Source: Crocinitomicaceae bacterium (GTDB lineage Bacteria > Bacteroidota > Bacteroidia > Flavobacteriales_D > Crocinitomicaceae). Taken from it: a stretch of DNA of 64,000 bases. The stretch spans positions 53,370-117,369 of the forward strand of contig JAJTCM010000009.1 in assembly GCA_021325675.1 (NCBI GenBank), written 5' to 3'. Below are positions 44,956-54,373 of the stretch, piece after piece. The notes beneath the pieces were generated by a model that saw only the letters and a program-made list of their open reading frames with translations, ran no database searches and was not told the DNA's origin. Position numbers and translations under genes: made by a program. Within the stretch, counting starts at the first letter, position 1; the number at the start of each line of letters is the position of its first letter.

Positions 44956-46365
44956 TTGGCACATAAAATTAAATTTGGAACCGATGGCTGGAGGGCCATT
45001 ATTGCAGAAGATTTTACAGTTGAAAACGTAGCACGCGTTGCAGAAGCTACAGGCGTTTGGCTCAAAGGAAAATCTGGAAAACCGAGCATCGTTGTCGGCC
45101 ATGACTGCCGCTTTGCTGGTGAGCTTTTCGTAGATACTGCTGTCCGCATTTTCCTGGGACAAGGAATCCACGTTAAAATGACGAAAGGAATTGTTTCCAC
45201 TCCGATGATCTCATTGGGCGCAAAACATCTTGACTGCAGCCTCGGTATTATATTTACGGCAAGTCATAATCCGCCTGCTTACAACGGCTATAAAATTAAA
45301 GCGAATTTCGGCGGGCCCCTACAGCCGGAGCTGGTTCAGGAAATTGAAGATATCATTCCGGATGCGACAACAATCGATATTAAAAAAATCGACCTTGACG
45401 CAGCACTGAAAAGCGGACAGCTGGAAGTCGTGGACCTGGAAACACTCTACGTGGAACATGTAAAAGCGAACTTCGACCTCGACGCGATTAAAAATTCAGG
45501 CTTGAACCTGGTGTATGATGCTATGTACGGGGCCGGGCAAAATGCCATGAAACGCATCCTCCCGGATATTACTTTCTTACATTGCGAATACAATCCGTCT
45601 TTCTACGGTCAAGCGCCGGAACCAATTGCTAAAAACCTGCAGGAGCTTGAGAATTATATCAAAACCAAAGGAAATGTAAGTTGTGCGCTGGCTACCGATG
45701 GTGATGCCGACCGCATTGGCCTGTACAACGGTTCGGGTGAGTTCGTGGATTCCCACCATATCCTGTTGCTTTTGATCCATTACCTGGCGCATTACAAAAA
45801 AATGACAGGTAAAGTCGTTACGGCTTTCAGTACAACACCACGTGTGGAAAAGCTCTCCAGGCATTACGGTTTGCCGCACCAAACAACTAAAATCGGCTTC
45901 AAGGAAATTGCTTCTATTATGGTAACCGAAGATGTGCTCGTTGGTGGGGAAGAATCCGGTGGAATTGCTGTAAAAGGCCACATTCCTGAGCGCGACGGAA
46001 TCTGGATGGGCCTGATCATTTGGGAATTCATGGCAAAATCCGGCAAAACACTGGATGAGCTCGTACAAGAAGTATACGAAATCATTGGTTCGTTCAAATA
46101 TGAGCGTAACGACCTTCATATTACGGAAGAGCTGAAACAAAAAATTATCGCTAAATGCAACAACAAGGAATTTGAAGCTTTTGGAAAATACGACGTGCAG
46201 GACCTGCAAACAATCGACGGCTTTAAATACATTTTTGATGAAAACCGCTGGATGATGATCCGCCCTTCTGGGACGGAGCCTGTACTCAGGACATACGCGG
46301 AAGCTCCGACCTTGGATGAAGTGAGACAAATCCTTTCTATCACACAGGATACAATCTGTAAATAA
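44956..46365 (+). CDS. Phosphoglucomutase/phosphomannomutase family protein
   Basis: 469 residues, starting at TTG (read MAHKIKFGTDGWRAII); no ATG fits because the conserved FGTDGWRAI begins at residue 7. Alpha-D-phosphohexomutase domains are all present: catalytic phosphoserine Ser103 in TASHNPPAYNGYK, metal-binding DGDADRIG, sugar-binding GGEESGGIAV, and phosphate-binding RPSGTEPVLRTYAEA. It interconverts hexose 1- and 6-phosphates; whether it prefers glucose, mannose or glucosamine cannot be told. The bacterial glycan context (GT9 gene upstream) suggests envelope sugar supply. Followed by an intrinsic terminator. Confidence 0.92.
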   Translation: MAHKIKFGTDGWRAIIAEDFTVENVARVAEATGVWLKGKSGKPSIVVGHDCRFAGELFVDTAVRIFLGQGIHVKMTKGIVSTPMISLGAKHLDCSLGIIFTASHNPPAYNGYKIKANFGGPLQPELVQEIEDIIPDATTIDIKKIDLDAALKSGQLEVVDLETLYVEHVKANFDLDAIKNSGLNLVYDAMYGAGQNAMKRILPDITFLHCEYNPSFYGQAPEPIAKNLQELENYIKTKGNVSCALATDGDADRIGLYNGSGEFVDSHHILLLLIHYLAHYKKMTGKVVTAFSTTPRVEKLSRHYGLPHQTTKIGFKEIASIMVTEDVLVGGEESGGIAVKGHIPERDGIWMGLIIWEFMAKSGKTLDELVQEVYEIIGSFKYERNDLHITEELKQKIIAKCNNKEFEAFGKYDVQDLQTIDGFKYIFDENRWMMIRPSGTEPVLRTYAEAPTLDEVRQILSITQDTICK

Positions 46366-46406
46366 GGACGGTATAGCCGCGAAGCATTAGCGCAGGAGAA
46401 TATAAT

Positions 46407-46439
46407 AACCTCGTAAATTTCGGTTTGCGAGGTTTTTTT
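46407..46439 (+). terminator. Intrinsic terminator after the phosphohexomutase gene
   Basis: AACCTCG and CGAGGTT pair around a 14-base loop, followed by a T-run. Confidence 0.75.
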
Positions 46440-46574
46440 GTGTTGTAAACTAAAATTGTATGCTACTCCCCTTCAGAAGGACAAAAACTACAAATAGGGC
46501 TATTCCACTCCTGATATGCTCAATGTAGTTAAAATTAATCTCCCGCTTTTACAACAATTACATATATTTACTTC

Positions 46575-46994
46575 ATGAAAGCTCCTTCCGAAATCGTGCA
46601 AACCATGATGAATAACGATCGTTTCAGCCGCTGGCTTGGAATTGAAGTCCTCGAAATTGACAAAGGCCGCTGTCTTTTGAAAATGACCGTTCAAAAAGAT
46701 ATGCTCAATGGTTTTGATATCGCCCACGGGGGAATTTCCTTCTCACTGGCGGATTCAGCGCTGGCTTTTGCATCCAATTCTTACGGTACAAAAGCTTTCA
46801 GTATTGAAACGTCTATCTCCCATCTGAAAAAAGTAAACGAAGGCGACATCTTATTGGCTTCCTGTACGGAAATTTACCGCGGAAAAACAATCGGGAAATA
46901 TAAAACGGAAGTTTTTACACAAAAAACAGGTGGTGAAAATCAGCTGATTGCCTGGTTTCAGGGCACCGTTCACCTTTCTTCGGAAAATTGGTAA
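46575..46994 (+). CDS. PaaI-like hotdog-fold acyl-CoA thioesterase
   Basis: 139 residues of the PaaI/YdiI-type hotdog family: FSRWLGIEVLEIDKGRCLLKMTVQKDMLNGFDIAHGGISFSLADSALAFASNSYG. The HGG segment and the following aspartate are the active-site region. PaaI hydrolyses hydroxyphenylacetyl-CoA and related intermediates, freeing CoA when the phenylacetate pathway stalls. paaABCD lies 14 kb away in the same window, and a MarR/beta-oxidation set follows within 61 bases, which supports the PaaI role over a generic thioesterase. Confidence 0.82.
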   Translation: MKAPSEIVQTMMNNDRFSRWLGIEVLEIDKGRCLLKMTVQKDMLNGFDIAHGGISFSLADSALAFASNSYGTKAFSIETSISHLKKVNEGDILLASCTEIYRGKTIGKYKTEVFTQKTGGENQLIAWFQGTVHLSSENW

Positions 46995-47055
46995 TTTTTA
47001 TAAAATAATATGCACGCGTAATTTATTTTTATATCTTTAAGGCTGAACTTAAAGT

Positions 47056-47499
47056 ATGAATATTAAAAGAACCACTGTTGATTTTTTTATCCGTCAAAGC
47101 TGGCATAAGATTCAACGAATGTATAACCAAAAAGCCCAGGGCTCGGATATTTCCATCTCTATCGGCTACATTTTGCTGATGATAGATAAAGAAGGAACAC
47201 CTAGCACGCAGCTCGGGCCAAAGATGGGAATGGAACCAACCAGTCTCTCACGTACACTGAAAAGTATGGAAGACGACAAGCTGATTCGCCGGGAAATCGA
47301 TACCGACGACAAGCGTAAGGTGCTGATCTTTCTCACACCGAAAGGAATTGAAAAACGCCGGATTGTGCGTGATGTGGTGCTTGATTTTGATGACCGCCTC
47401 ATCTCCCGCATTCCCAAAACCAAATTGAAAGCTTACTTCGACGTAATGGATATCATCGATGGCTTTATTGACAAGGAATTGAAAGTAATGAACGAATAA
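47056..47499 (+). CDS. MarR-family transcriptional regulator
   Basis: 147 residues with the winged-helix DNA-binding domain (about 35-115): SIGYILLMIDKEGTPSTQLGPKMGMEPTSLSRTLKSMEDDKLIRREIDTDDKRKVLIFLTPKG, including the wing Asp-Asp-Lys-Arg-Lys. It directly precedes the beta-oxidation genes, so it probably senses acyl- or aryl-CoA or a fatty acid and controls them. The 78 bases between it and the dehydrogenase gene contain no clear palindrome. Confidence 0.9.
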   Translation: MNIKRTTVDFFIRQSWHKIQRMYNQKAQGSDISISIGYILLMIDKEGTPSTQLGPKMGMEPTSLSRTLKSMEDDKLIRREIDTDDKRKVLIFLTPKGIEKRRIVRDVVLDFDDRLISRIPKTKLKAYFDVMDIIDGFIDKELKVMNE

Positions 47500-47577
47500 T
47501 TGACCAGACAATAAGACTCACAACAGGCATAAAACTTTCTTTAGTCTTAAGTCTGACATCTAAATATCTTTAAAAAA

Positions 47578-49983
47578 ATGAACCGCATTATCAAAAAAGT
47601 CGCCGTCCTGGGGTCAGGTGTGATGGGGTCGCGTATCGCCTGCCATTTTGCCAATATTGGCTGTGAAGTCCTTTTGCTTGATATTCAACCGAAAGAGCTC
47701 AGCGAAAAAGAGCTGAAAGCAGGATTGACAACCGATTCCACCGCCTTCAAAAACCGGATTGTAAACGAATCCCTGGAGTTCGCCGTTAAATCGAACCCTT
47801 CACCGCTTTACCGGAAAGCTTTCGCTTCGCGGATTAAAACCGGTAACCTTACCGATGATCTCAAGCTGGTTTCTACCTGCGACTGGATCATAGAAGTAGT
47901 GATCGAACGCCTGGATATTAAATTGCAGCTTTTTGAGCAAGTCGAACAGCACCGCAAGCCAGGAACGCTCGTTTCGTCCAATACTTCCGGGATTCCGATT
48001 CACCTGATGACACAAGGAAGAAGCGACGATTTCAAAGCGCATTTTTGCGGTACGCATTTCTTCAACCCGCCGCGTTACCTGCAATTACTGGAAATCATCC
48101 CAACTGCAGATACAAAACCCGAAGTGGTTAAATTTTTGCAGGATTTCGGGAGCAAGTTCCTCGGTAAAAAAACGGTGATTTGTAAGGATACACCAGCCTT
48201 TATTGCAAACCGCGTAGGTGTTTATTCCATCATGGCTTTATTTCATGCCGTGGAAGAAATGGACCTGACTGTCGAAGAAGTTGATAAGCTCACGGGCCCC
48301 GTTCTCGGAAGACCGAAATCCGCTACTTTCCGCACCTGCGACGTGGTCGGGCTTGATACTTTGGTGCATGTTGCCAAAGGCCTGAAAGAACATTGCAAAA
48401 ACGATGAAGAAAATGCTTTGTTCGACCTTCCGGCCTATATTTCTAAAATGGTTGAAAACGGCTGGCTGGGATCGAAGACAAAACAAGGTTTTTACAAGAA
48501 AGTAACGAACGATCAGGGCAAATCGGAAATCCTCACCCTTGATCTCAAGACGATGGAATACCGCCCGGCAGCGAAAGTGAAATTTGCTACGCTGGATATG
48601 GCGAAACCAATCGACGATCTGAAACAGCGCACCAAAATGCTTTTCATGGGCATGGATAAAGCGGGCGAATTTTACCGGAAAATCTTTGGCGGCCTGTTCG
48701 CTTATGTTTCCAACCGCGTGCCTGAGATTGCAGACGAATGCTATAAAATAGACGATGCCATCAAAGCCGGTTTTGGCTGGGAGCTCGGCCCGTTTGAAAC
48801 ATGGGATTTGCTCGGGTTCGACCAGGGCTTGAAGCTCATTGAAGCACAGGGCAAAAAACCTGCTGCCTGGATCCTGGAAATGAAATCCAAAGGGATCACG
48901 ACGTTTTACAAACAGGAAAAAGGTCAAAAATTCTTTTACAACCAGCTCAGCGGGCAATATGAAATTATCCCGGGCACAGAAAACCTCGTGCTGCTGGATT
49001 CCCTGCGGGCGGAAAATACCGTCTGGAAAAACGCGGACGCCACCTTGGTTGACCTGGGAGATGGCATTTTGAACCTCGAATGGCATACCAAAATGAATAC
49101 GATTGGCGGCGGTGTGATTGAAGGGATCAGCAAAGCTATCGATCTTGCAGAAAAAGAATACAAAGGCCTTGTTATTTCCAATACAGGTCAAAATTTTTCC
49201 GCCGGGGCGAATGTCGGCATGATCTTCATGATGGCGGCCGAACAGGATTACGACGAATTGAATTTCGCTGTGAAAACCTTCCAGGATACCATGATGCGCA
49301 TCCGATACAGCAATATTCCCGTGGTTGTTGCACCTCATCAAATGGCTTTGGGCGGCGGTTGTGAATTGTCTATGCATTCCGACAAAGTAGTTGCTCACGC
49401 GGAGTTATACATGGGCCTCGTGGAATTTGGCGTAGGCCTGATCCCGGGCGGCGGCGGCTCTAAAGAATTTGCCAGGCGTCTTTCGGATGAAGTGAAAGCC
49501 GGCGACGTCAAAATTAACCGCCTGCGGGACCGTTTCCTGACAATCGGCCAGGCCAAGGTTTCAACTTCAGCACATGAGGCTTTCGACCTGGGTTACCTGC
49601 GCGAAGGAATTGACGAAATCGTGATCAGCCGCGACTTTCAGCTGGCGCGCGCTAAGCAGGCCTGTCTTGAATTAGCAGACAAAGGATACATCGCCCCGAA
49701 ACGCGAAAAAAATATCACTGTTATGGGACAGGAAGGTTTAGGAATTGTTTACGTCGGCGCCAATTCGATGGTTTCCGGCAATTACATGTCCGAACACGAC
49801 CAGGTGATCTCCGAAAAGCTTGGTTTTGTCCTCTGCGGCGGCGATTTATCAGAAAACACAGTAGTCTCGGAACAATATCTGCTGGACCTCGAACGAAAAG
49901 CCTTCGTAGAGCTTTGCCAGCAGCGCAAAACACTGGAAAGACTGGAAAGTTTGGTAAAGAATGGGAAAATTTTAAGAAACTAA
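47578..49983 (+). CDS. 3-hydroxyacyl-CoA dehydrogenase / enoyl-CoA hydratase (FadN-like)
   Basis: 801 residues in the FadN order: NAD-binding 3-hydroxyacyl-CoA dehydrogenase first (VAVLGSGVMGSRIACHFANIGCEVLLLDI; HFFNPPRYLQLLEIIPT; NRVGVYS), a second dehydrogenase C-terminal repeat (about 350-440), then an enoyl-CoA hydratase/isomerase domain (about 500-700: NIEW-like strand, SAGANVGMIFMMA, HQMALGGGCELSMHSDKVVAHAE, GVGLIPGGGG). It catalyses two steps of beta-oxidation. With the thiolase 60 bases downstream and the MarR gene upstream it forms the usual Bacteroidota fadNA-type operon; the common third gene, acyl-CoA dehydrogenase, is missing here. Confidence 0.9.
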   Translation: MNRIIKKVAVLGSGVMGSRIACHFANIGCEVLLLDIQPKELSEKELKAGLTTDSTAFKNRIVNESLEFAVKSNPSPLYRKAFASRIKTGNLTDDLKLVSTCDWIIEVVIERLDIKLQLFEQVEQHRKPGTLVSSNTSGIPIHLMTQGRSDDFKAHFCGTHFFNPPRYLQLLEIIPTADTKPEVVKFLQDFGSKFLGKKTVICKDTPAFIANRVGVYSIMALFHAVEEMDLTVEEVDKLTGPVLGRPKSATFRTCDVVGLDTLVHVAKGLKEHCKNDEENALFDLPAYISKMVENGWLGSKTKQGFYKKVTNDQGKSEILTLDLKTMEYRPAAKVKFATLDMAKPIDDLKQRTKMLFMGMDKAGEFYRKIFGGLFAYVSNRVPEIADECYKIDDAIKAGFGWELGPFETWDLLGFDQGLKLIEAQGKKPAAWILEMKSKGITTFYKQEKGQKFFYNQLSGQYEIIPGTENLVLLDSLRAENTVWKNADATLVDLGDGILNLEWHTKMNTIGGGVIEGISKAIDLAEKEYKGLVISNTGQNFSAGANVGMIFMMAAEQDYDELNFAVKTFQDTMMRIRYSNIPVVVAPHQMALGGGCELSMHSDKVVAHAELYMGLVEFGVGLIPGGGGSKEFARRLSDEVKAGDVKINRLRDRFLTIGQAKVSTSAHEAFDLGYLREGIDEIVISRDFQLARAKQACLELADKGYIAPKREKNITVMGQEGLGIVYVGANSMVSGNYMSEHDQVISEKLGFVLCGGDLSENTVVSEQYLLDLERKAFVELCQQRKTLERLESLVKNGKILRN

Positions 49984-50043
49984 AATTGGATACTTGGATT
50001 TAGATTATTCGATCGCGATCCAGTCTAAAAATCTTATACAGAT

Positions 50044-51225
50044 ATGTCTAAAAACACAGCATACATCGTAGCAGGCTACAGAACCGCAGTAGGAAAAGCA
50101 AACAAAGGCGGTTTTCGTTTTATGCGGCCGGATGACCTGGCAGCGGAAGTGATCAAACATTTGATGACGCAATTCCCGCAGCTCGACCCGACGCGCGTGG
50201 ACGACGTCATCGTTGGGAACGCCATGCCGGAAGCTGAGCAAGGTTTAAACGTAGGGCGCTTGATTTCCCTGATGGGTTTGAATACGGATAAAGTTCCGGG
50301 CATGACGGTCAACCGGTATTGTTCTTCCGGACTGGAGACAATCGCGCTGGCGAAAGCTAAAATCGAAACAGGAATGGCGGATTGCATCATTGCCGGTGGC
50401 GTTGAATCCATGTCGATGATCCCAATGGGCGGCTGGAGGGTCAATCCTAATCCGAAAGTCGGAAAAGAGCACCCAACCTATTACTGGGGAATGGGATTGA
50501 CGGCCGAAGCAGTTGCCAAAGAATTTAACGTTTCCCGCGAAGACCAGGATGCCTTTGCCTTAAAATCCCACGAAAAAGCGATTGCTGCGATCAAAAGCGG
50601 CCGTTTCAAAGAAGACATCGTTCCTATTTCCGTTGAACATATTTTCCTGGACGAAAATGAAAAGCGCCAGGTAAAAAGTTTTGTTGTGGATACGGATGAA
50701 GGCCCGCGCGCCAGTACGCTGGAAGCGCTTGCAGCCCTGAAACCCGTTTTTGCCAACGGAGGAAGTGTAACAGCCGGAAACTCGTCTCAGACTTCAGACG
50801 GTGCTGCTTTCGTGCTGGTGATGTCCGAAAAAATGGTGAAAGAGCTGAACATCGAACCAATTGCGCGCCTGCTAAGCTACGCCGCTGTTGGCGTTGATCC
50901 GCGGATCATGGGGATTGGCCCGGTGGAAGCAATTCCAAAAGCAGTAAAAATGGCTGGTTTAACGCTGAATGACATTAATTTATTTGAGCTGAATGAAGCT
51001 TTTGCATCCCAATCCTTAGCGGTAATCCGTGAGCTCGGACTGAACCAGGAAATCGTGAACGTGAACGGCGGGGCGATCGCTTTGGGGCACCCGCTTGGTT
51101 GTTCCGGCGCAAAACTGACTGTTCAGATGATGAATGAGCTCAAAAAACGCGGTGAAAAATACGGTGTCGTTACCATGTGCGTCGGAACCGGGCAAGGCGC
51201 CGCCGGGGTAATTGAGATGCTGTAG
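50044..51225 (+). CDS. fadA: Acetyl-CoA C-acyltransferase (3-ketoacyl-CoA thiolase)
   Basis: 393 residues, standard thiolase length. Catalytic residues: acyl-carrying Cys93 in [14 protein letters not shown], His349 in [16 protein letters not shown], and Cys379 in [12 protein letters not shown]. It cleaves 3-ketoacyl-CoA to acetyl-CoA, the last step of beta-oxidation, and a thiolase of this type also acts at the end of the phenylacetate pathway. Second gene after the FadN-like gene. Its stop codon TAG ends at 51225, directly against the stop of the convergent UDG-like gene at 51226. Confidence 0.93.
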   Translation: MSKNTAYIVAGYRTAVGKANKGGFRFMRPDDLAAEVIKHLMTQFPQLDPTRVDDVIVGNAMPEAEQGLNVGRLISLMGLNTDKVPGMTVNRYCSSGLETIALAKAKIETGMADCIIAGGVESMSMIPMGGWRVNPNPKVGKEHPTYYWGMGLTAEAVAKEFNVSREDQDAFALKSHEKAIAAIKSGRFKEDIVPISVEHIFLDENEKRQVKSFVVDTDEGPRASTLEALAALKPVFANGGSVTAGNSSQTSDGAAFVLVMSEKMVKELNIEPIARLLSYAAVGVDPRIMGIGPVEAIPKAVKMAGLTLNDINLFELNEAFASQSLAVIRELGLNQEIVNVNGGAIALGHPLGCSGAKLTVQMMNELKKRGEKYGVVTMCVGTGQGAAGVIEML

Positions 51226-51762
51226 TCAGGACCTGAAAAACTCCCTCCACTCCTCTTCCTTTGCTTCCGAATAAAACCGGGACGGCGTTGTGAGGTATTT
51301 GAACTCGATTCCCTGTTTGATGCAAAATTGTTCGATTTCAGAAATCCGGGCTTTCAGGTTGGGCACGCCACCGAAGCTTTTGCGCGTAAAACAGACTTTT
51401 CGCAGTTTCGGGAGCCGCGAAATTTCAGCAATAACATCGTACCATTCTGTTACTTTATTGTCGATATAATCATCATTGTAATTGCATTCGTGCCCGGTTT
51501 CAACACGCAGCTCGCGGATCAGGTCAATGAAATCAATTTTGTGCTTCCGGCTAAAATCCATCTTTTCTTCCTTGCTTTTTCCCTTCAGGCTAGGCTCATC
51601 GTAAGCAGCAGTGATCAGGCGCCAAAAGTGATTGCGAACCCTGCCGTAAAATGAATCCGCAGGATTATCTTCATGTTCCGGGCTAAAAGTGCCGATCACC
51701 AGGATTTCCGTTTCCGGATCAATTGCATGGTGACGAAGACGATGTTTAACTGTAATCCACAT
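51226..51762 (-). CDS. Uracil-DNA-glycosylase-superfamily protein
   Basis: 178 residues resembling the MUG/UDG-like superfamily: EILVIGTFSPEHEDNPADSFYGRVRNHFWRLI corresponds to motif 1 (GTFP-like) and the NxFW segment. The family C-terminal motif (SPS-like) reads LTTPSRFYSE, with a TPS core. Active-site identity, and so the base removed, cannot be set. An alternative is a non-catalytic UDG-like protein. Alone on the minus strand, abutting the thiolase stop with zero gap. The 230 bases upstream of it, to aroC, show no supported feature. Confidence 0.65.
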   Translation of the reverse strand: MWITVKHRLRHHAIDPETEILVIGTFSPEHEDNPADSFYGRVRNHFWRLITAAYDEPSLKGKSKEEKMDFSRKHKIDFIDLIRELRVETGHECNYNDDYIDNKVTEWYDVIAEISRLPKLRKVCFTRKSFGGVPNLKARISEIEQFCIKQGIEFKYLTTPSRFYSEAKEEEWREFFRS

Positions 51763-51992
51763 AAGGCAAATATATTCAGAAATGAAATTGAAACGCTTAT
51801 AAAAAGTGGAGTGTTTTTTAATGAAAAGTTACTGATTTACACCCAATTCTAATTCCGGAAATTTAGACGTGTACTAAATTTTAAAAGTGTGACCAGGATT
51901 TTTTACCAAACGATGCAAGTGAAATATCTTTTCCAGGCAAGTAATTTTAACGGATCAACATCGAATTCCTGGATTGCAATCCGTATTAGAGC

Positions 51993-53057
51993 TTATTGAT
52001 AAGCTTTCCACCTGAGGTAAAAGTCCAGTAAAACGATCGCTGTCATAGCTTCAACAATCGGTACGGCACGCGGCACAACACAAGGATCGTGTCTGCCTTT
52101 TCCTTCCAGCTCGATTTTTTCACCGGCCTGGTTAATACTCTCTTGCTTTTGCATAATGGTTGCCACCGGCTTAAAAGCTGTACGGAAGTAAACCGGCATC
52201 CCGTTTGAAATTCCGCCCTGGATCCCGCCGCTGTGATTCGTTTTGGTTGTTCCGTCACTTTCAAACAAGTCGTTGTGTTCAGAACCATACATTTCAATTC
52301 CTTTAAAACCCGAACCGTATTCAAAACCTTTCACGGCATTGATAGAAAGCATTGCCTTTCCCAACTCAGCATGGAGCTTGTCGAAAACCGGCTCGCCCAA
52401 ACCTGCAGGAAGGCCTGTTGCGATGCAGAAAACACTCCCGCCGACCGTATCCCCTTTTTTGCGTGTTGCGCTGATTAGCTGCTCCATGACAATTGCCGTT
52501 TCAGCATGCGCACAACGCACCGGGTTCTCTTCGATTACTGAAAAATCAGGCTGAACATTGCCCGGAACCTTAACCGTTCCTACCTGGTCGACAAAAGCAG
52601 TTATTTTTATTCCGGCTTGTTTGAGGTATAATTTAGCCAAAGCACCGGCCACAACCCTTGTAGCTGTTTCGCGGGCACTTGATCGTCCGCCACCCCGGTA
52701 ATCCCGGTGACCATACTTTTCCTGGTACGTAAAATCAGCATGCGAAGGACGGAAATTTTCTTTCAGGTGCTCGTAATCGGATGATTTCGCATTCGTGTTT
52801 TCTATATAAAACGCAATCGGTGTACCCGTCGACTTACCTTCAAAAATTCCCGACAGAAAACGAACTTCATCGTCTTCCTTACGCTGGGTAACAATCTTTG
52901 ACTGTCCGGGTTTACGCCGGTCAAGCTCAGACTGAATAAAAGCCAGGTCAATTTCAATATTTGGCGGAAAACCGTCAACCACGCCACCAATTGCTGCGCC
53001 ATGTGATTCTCCAAAAGTTGAAATCCGGAATATGCTGCCGTATATTGATCCTGACAT
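51993..53057 (-). CDS. aroC: Chorismate synthase
   Basis: 354 residues from the ATG at 53057 ([20 protein letters not shown]). It converts EPSP to chorismate with reduced FMN, the last step of the shikimate pathway. Signatures: [81 protein letters not shown], the [13 protein letters not shown] core, and [19 protein letters not shown]. Transcribed alone, divergent from the SirB1-like gene. The 388-base gap between them holds two copies of the dispersed repeat. Confidence 0.97.
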   Translation of the reverse strand: MSGSIYGSIFRISTFGESHGAAIGGVVDGFPPNIEIDLAFIQSELDRRKPGQSKIVTQRKEDDEVRFLSGIFEGKSTGTPIAFYIENTNAKSSDYEHLKENFRPSHADFTYQEKYGHRDYRGGGRSSARETATRVVAGALAKLYLKQAGIKITAFVDQVGTVKVPGNVQPDFSVIEENPVRCAHAETAIVMEQLISATRKKGDTVGGSVFCIATGLPAGLGEPVFDKLHAELGKAMLSINAVKGFEYGSGFKGIEMYGSEHNDLFESDGTTKTNHSGGIQGGISNGMPVYFRTAFKPVATIMQKQESINQAGEKIELEGKGRHDPCVVPRAVPIVEAMTAIVLLDFYLRWKAYQ

Positions 53058-53146
53058 AAACACAAAAATAACAATTCTGCGGAAATGGGGGCGGATTAAG
53101 TATGGGAAGAAAAAACACGGGAATTAAGTGATTGATTTTAAGATAC

Positions 53147-53169
53147 ATATTCGTTGCTTAACGGTTAAT
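53147..53169 (-). repeat. Dispersed 23-bp repeat, copy 8
   Basis: On the minus strand ATTAACCGTTAAGCAACG followed by AATAT, then GTATCTTAAAATCA. First of a pair 98 bases apart in the aroC upstream gap. Confidence 0.83.
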
Positions 53170-53244
53170 CCGCTTTTAACAGTCTATCGGAATTCAATTT
53201 CTATAGTATTGTTAAAAAAATTTAAAACGTTGATTTTGAGAAAT

Positions 53245-53267
53245 ATATCCGTTGCTCAACCGTTAAT
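53245..53267 (-). repeat. Dispersed 23-bp repeat, copy 9
   Basis: On the minus strand ATTAACGGTTGAGCAACG followed by GATAT and ATTTCTCAAAATCA, the same downstream extension as copies 6 and 8. Confidence 0.83.
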
Positions 53268-53433
53268 ACACTAATAACCTTTTGAAGATGAATCAACCGG
53301 CAATAATAATCCAAAACCGGCCTTAAGCTTTATAAAACAAGGATTTCGGCCCTGAAAATACTTCAACTATTAAATTAACATTTGTCTTTTCAAAAGTTCA
53401 TTTTCAATCGGTTAAAACGAGAATTTGTTCACA

Positions 53434-53441
53434 TATCTTTG
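53434..53441 (+). promoter_or_regulatory. -7 promoter box of the SirB1-like gene
   Basis: TATCTTTG at 53434-53441, 4 bases before the ATG at 53446. No TTG at proper spacing was seen. The box decides the start: an upstream in-frame TTG would place the promoter inside the gene. Confidence 0.45.
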
Positions 53442-53445
53442 CTTC

Positions 53446-54321
53446 ATGATAAATGAAAAGTCTGTACTCGCATTAATTCACCTGATTGATGATCCGGACG
53501 ATTCCATTTATGAGCACGTTCGCGGACAGATTAAGTCCTACGGGAAAGACGCTATTCCAATCCTGGAACATTCGTGGGAGAACGAAGACCTCGGTTTATT
53601 GTTCCAGCACCGTATAGAAGAGATAATCCACGAAATCCAGTTTGAAAACTGTAAGGAGGAATTGCTTCAGTGGAAAAATTCGGTTGAGAAAGACCTGCTG
53701 AAAGGCGCCATTATTGTTGCTAAATACCAGTATCCCGGCTTAAAAGTCGAAAACGTGTACAACGAGCTCGAAAAAATTAAGAAAGATATTTGGCTGGAAA
53801 TTAATTCAAATCAAACGGCTTTTGAGAAAATCAAAACGTTCAACAAGGTATTTTACGAAATTCACCGTTTTAAAGGGAATACGCAATCTTTCCATTCTCC
53901 TTTAAACTCCTTCATTAACACTGTACTTGAAACGAAAAAGGGCAACCCGCTCACGTTAAGCCTGATTTACAGCATTATTGCGCAGGAGCTGGAAATCCCG
54001 GTTTATGGGGTCAACCTCCCGAATCATTTTGTACTCTGTTATATGGATAAAAACAATGTGCAGATGATGCTTCCGGAGAAAAGCAAGTACGGCGTTTTGT
54101 TCTACATCAACACGTATTCCAAAGGGACTATTTTTTATGAAAACGATATCGTTCAGTTCCTCGGACAATTGAAAATAACCCCCGACCGCAGCCATTTTGA
54201 GCCTTGTTCAAACACGATCATGATCCAGCGTATGCTGACCAATCTCATTGCATCCTTCCAGCAGGTTGGAAACGCCGAAAAAGTGGAAGAGCTGATCGAA
54301 TTGCGTTCGATTTTTGAATAA
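53446..54321 (+). CDS. SirB1-like transglutaminase-fold protein
   Basis: 291 residues from the ATG at 53446 (MINEKSVLALIHLIDD). The N-terminal ~100 residues are helical, HEAT-like. The central Transglut_core2 region (about 125-225) is recognised by LNSFINTVLETKKGNPLTLSLIYSIIAQELEIPVYGVNLPNHFVLCY. The papain-like cysteine position is occupied by other residues, as in many SirB1-family proteins, so it is probably not a protease. Function unknown; often linked with tetratricopeptide segments. Transcribed alone and ended by a shared bidirectional terminator. Confidence 0.78.
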   Translation: MINEKSVLALIHLIDDPDDSIYEHVRGQIKSYGKDAIPILEHSWENEDLGLLFQHRIEEIIHEIQFENCKEELLQWKNSVEKDLLKGAIIVAKYQYPGLKVENVYNELEKIKKDIWLEINSNQTAFEKIKTFNKVFYEIHRFKGNTQSFHSPLNSFINTVLETKKGNPLTLSLIYSIIAQELEIPVYGVNLPNHFVLCYMDKNNVQMMLPEKSKYGVLFYINTYSKGTIFYENDIVQFLGQLKITPDRSHFEPCSNTIMIQRMLTNLIASFQQVGNAEKVEELIELRSIFE

Positions 54322-54324
54322 AAA

Positions 54325-54356
54325 AAGCCTCCCGTAATCCCGGGAAGCTTCTTCTG
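54325..54356. terminator. Bidirectional terminator between convergent genes
   Basis: AGCCTCCCG pairs with CGGGAAGCT with one mismatch. A run of A precedes it, and T-rich bases follow, so it can serve both the SirB1-like gene and the minus-strand secreted protein gene. Confidence 0.6.
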
Positions 54357-54373
54357 GTTTTATGTATTTGTTC

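Noticed and set aside
48238..49398. 386-codon minus-strand frame inside the FadN-like gene
   Set aside because: Antisense to conserved dehydrogenase and hydratase domains; rich in His and Phe, typical for the reverse of a coding strand.
51950..51975. Possible further copy of the dispersed repeat (TTTAACGGATCAACATCGAATT)
   Set aside because: It needs a deletion plus several mismatches to fit the consensus, so it is no better than chance in an AT-rich gap.
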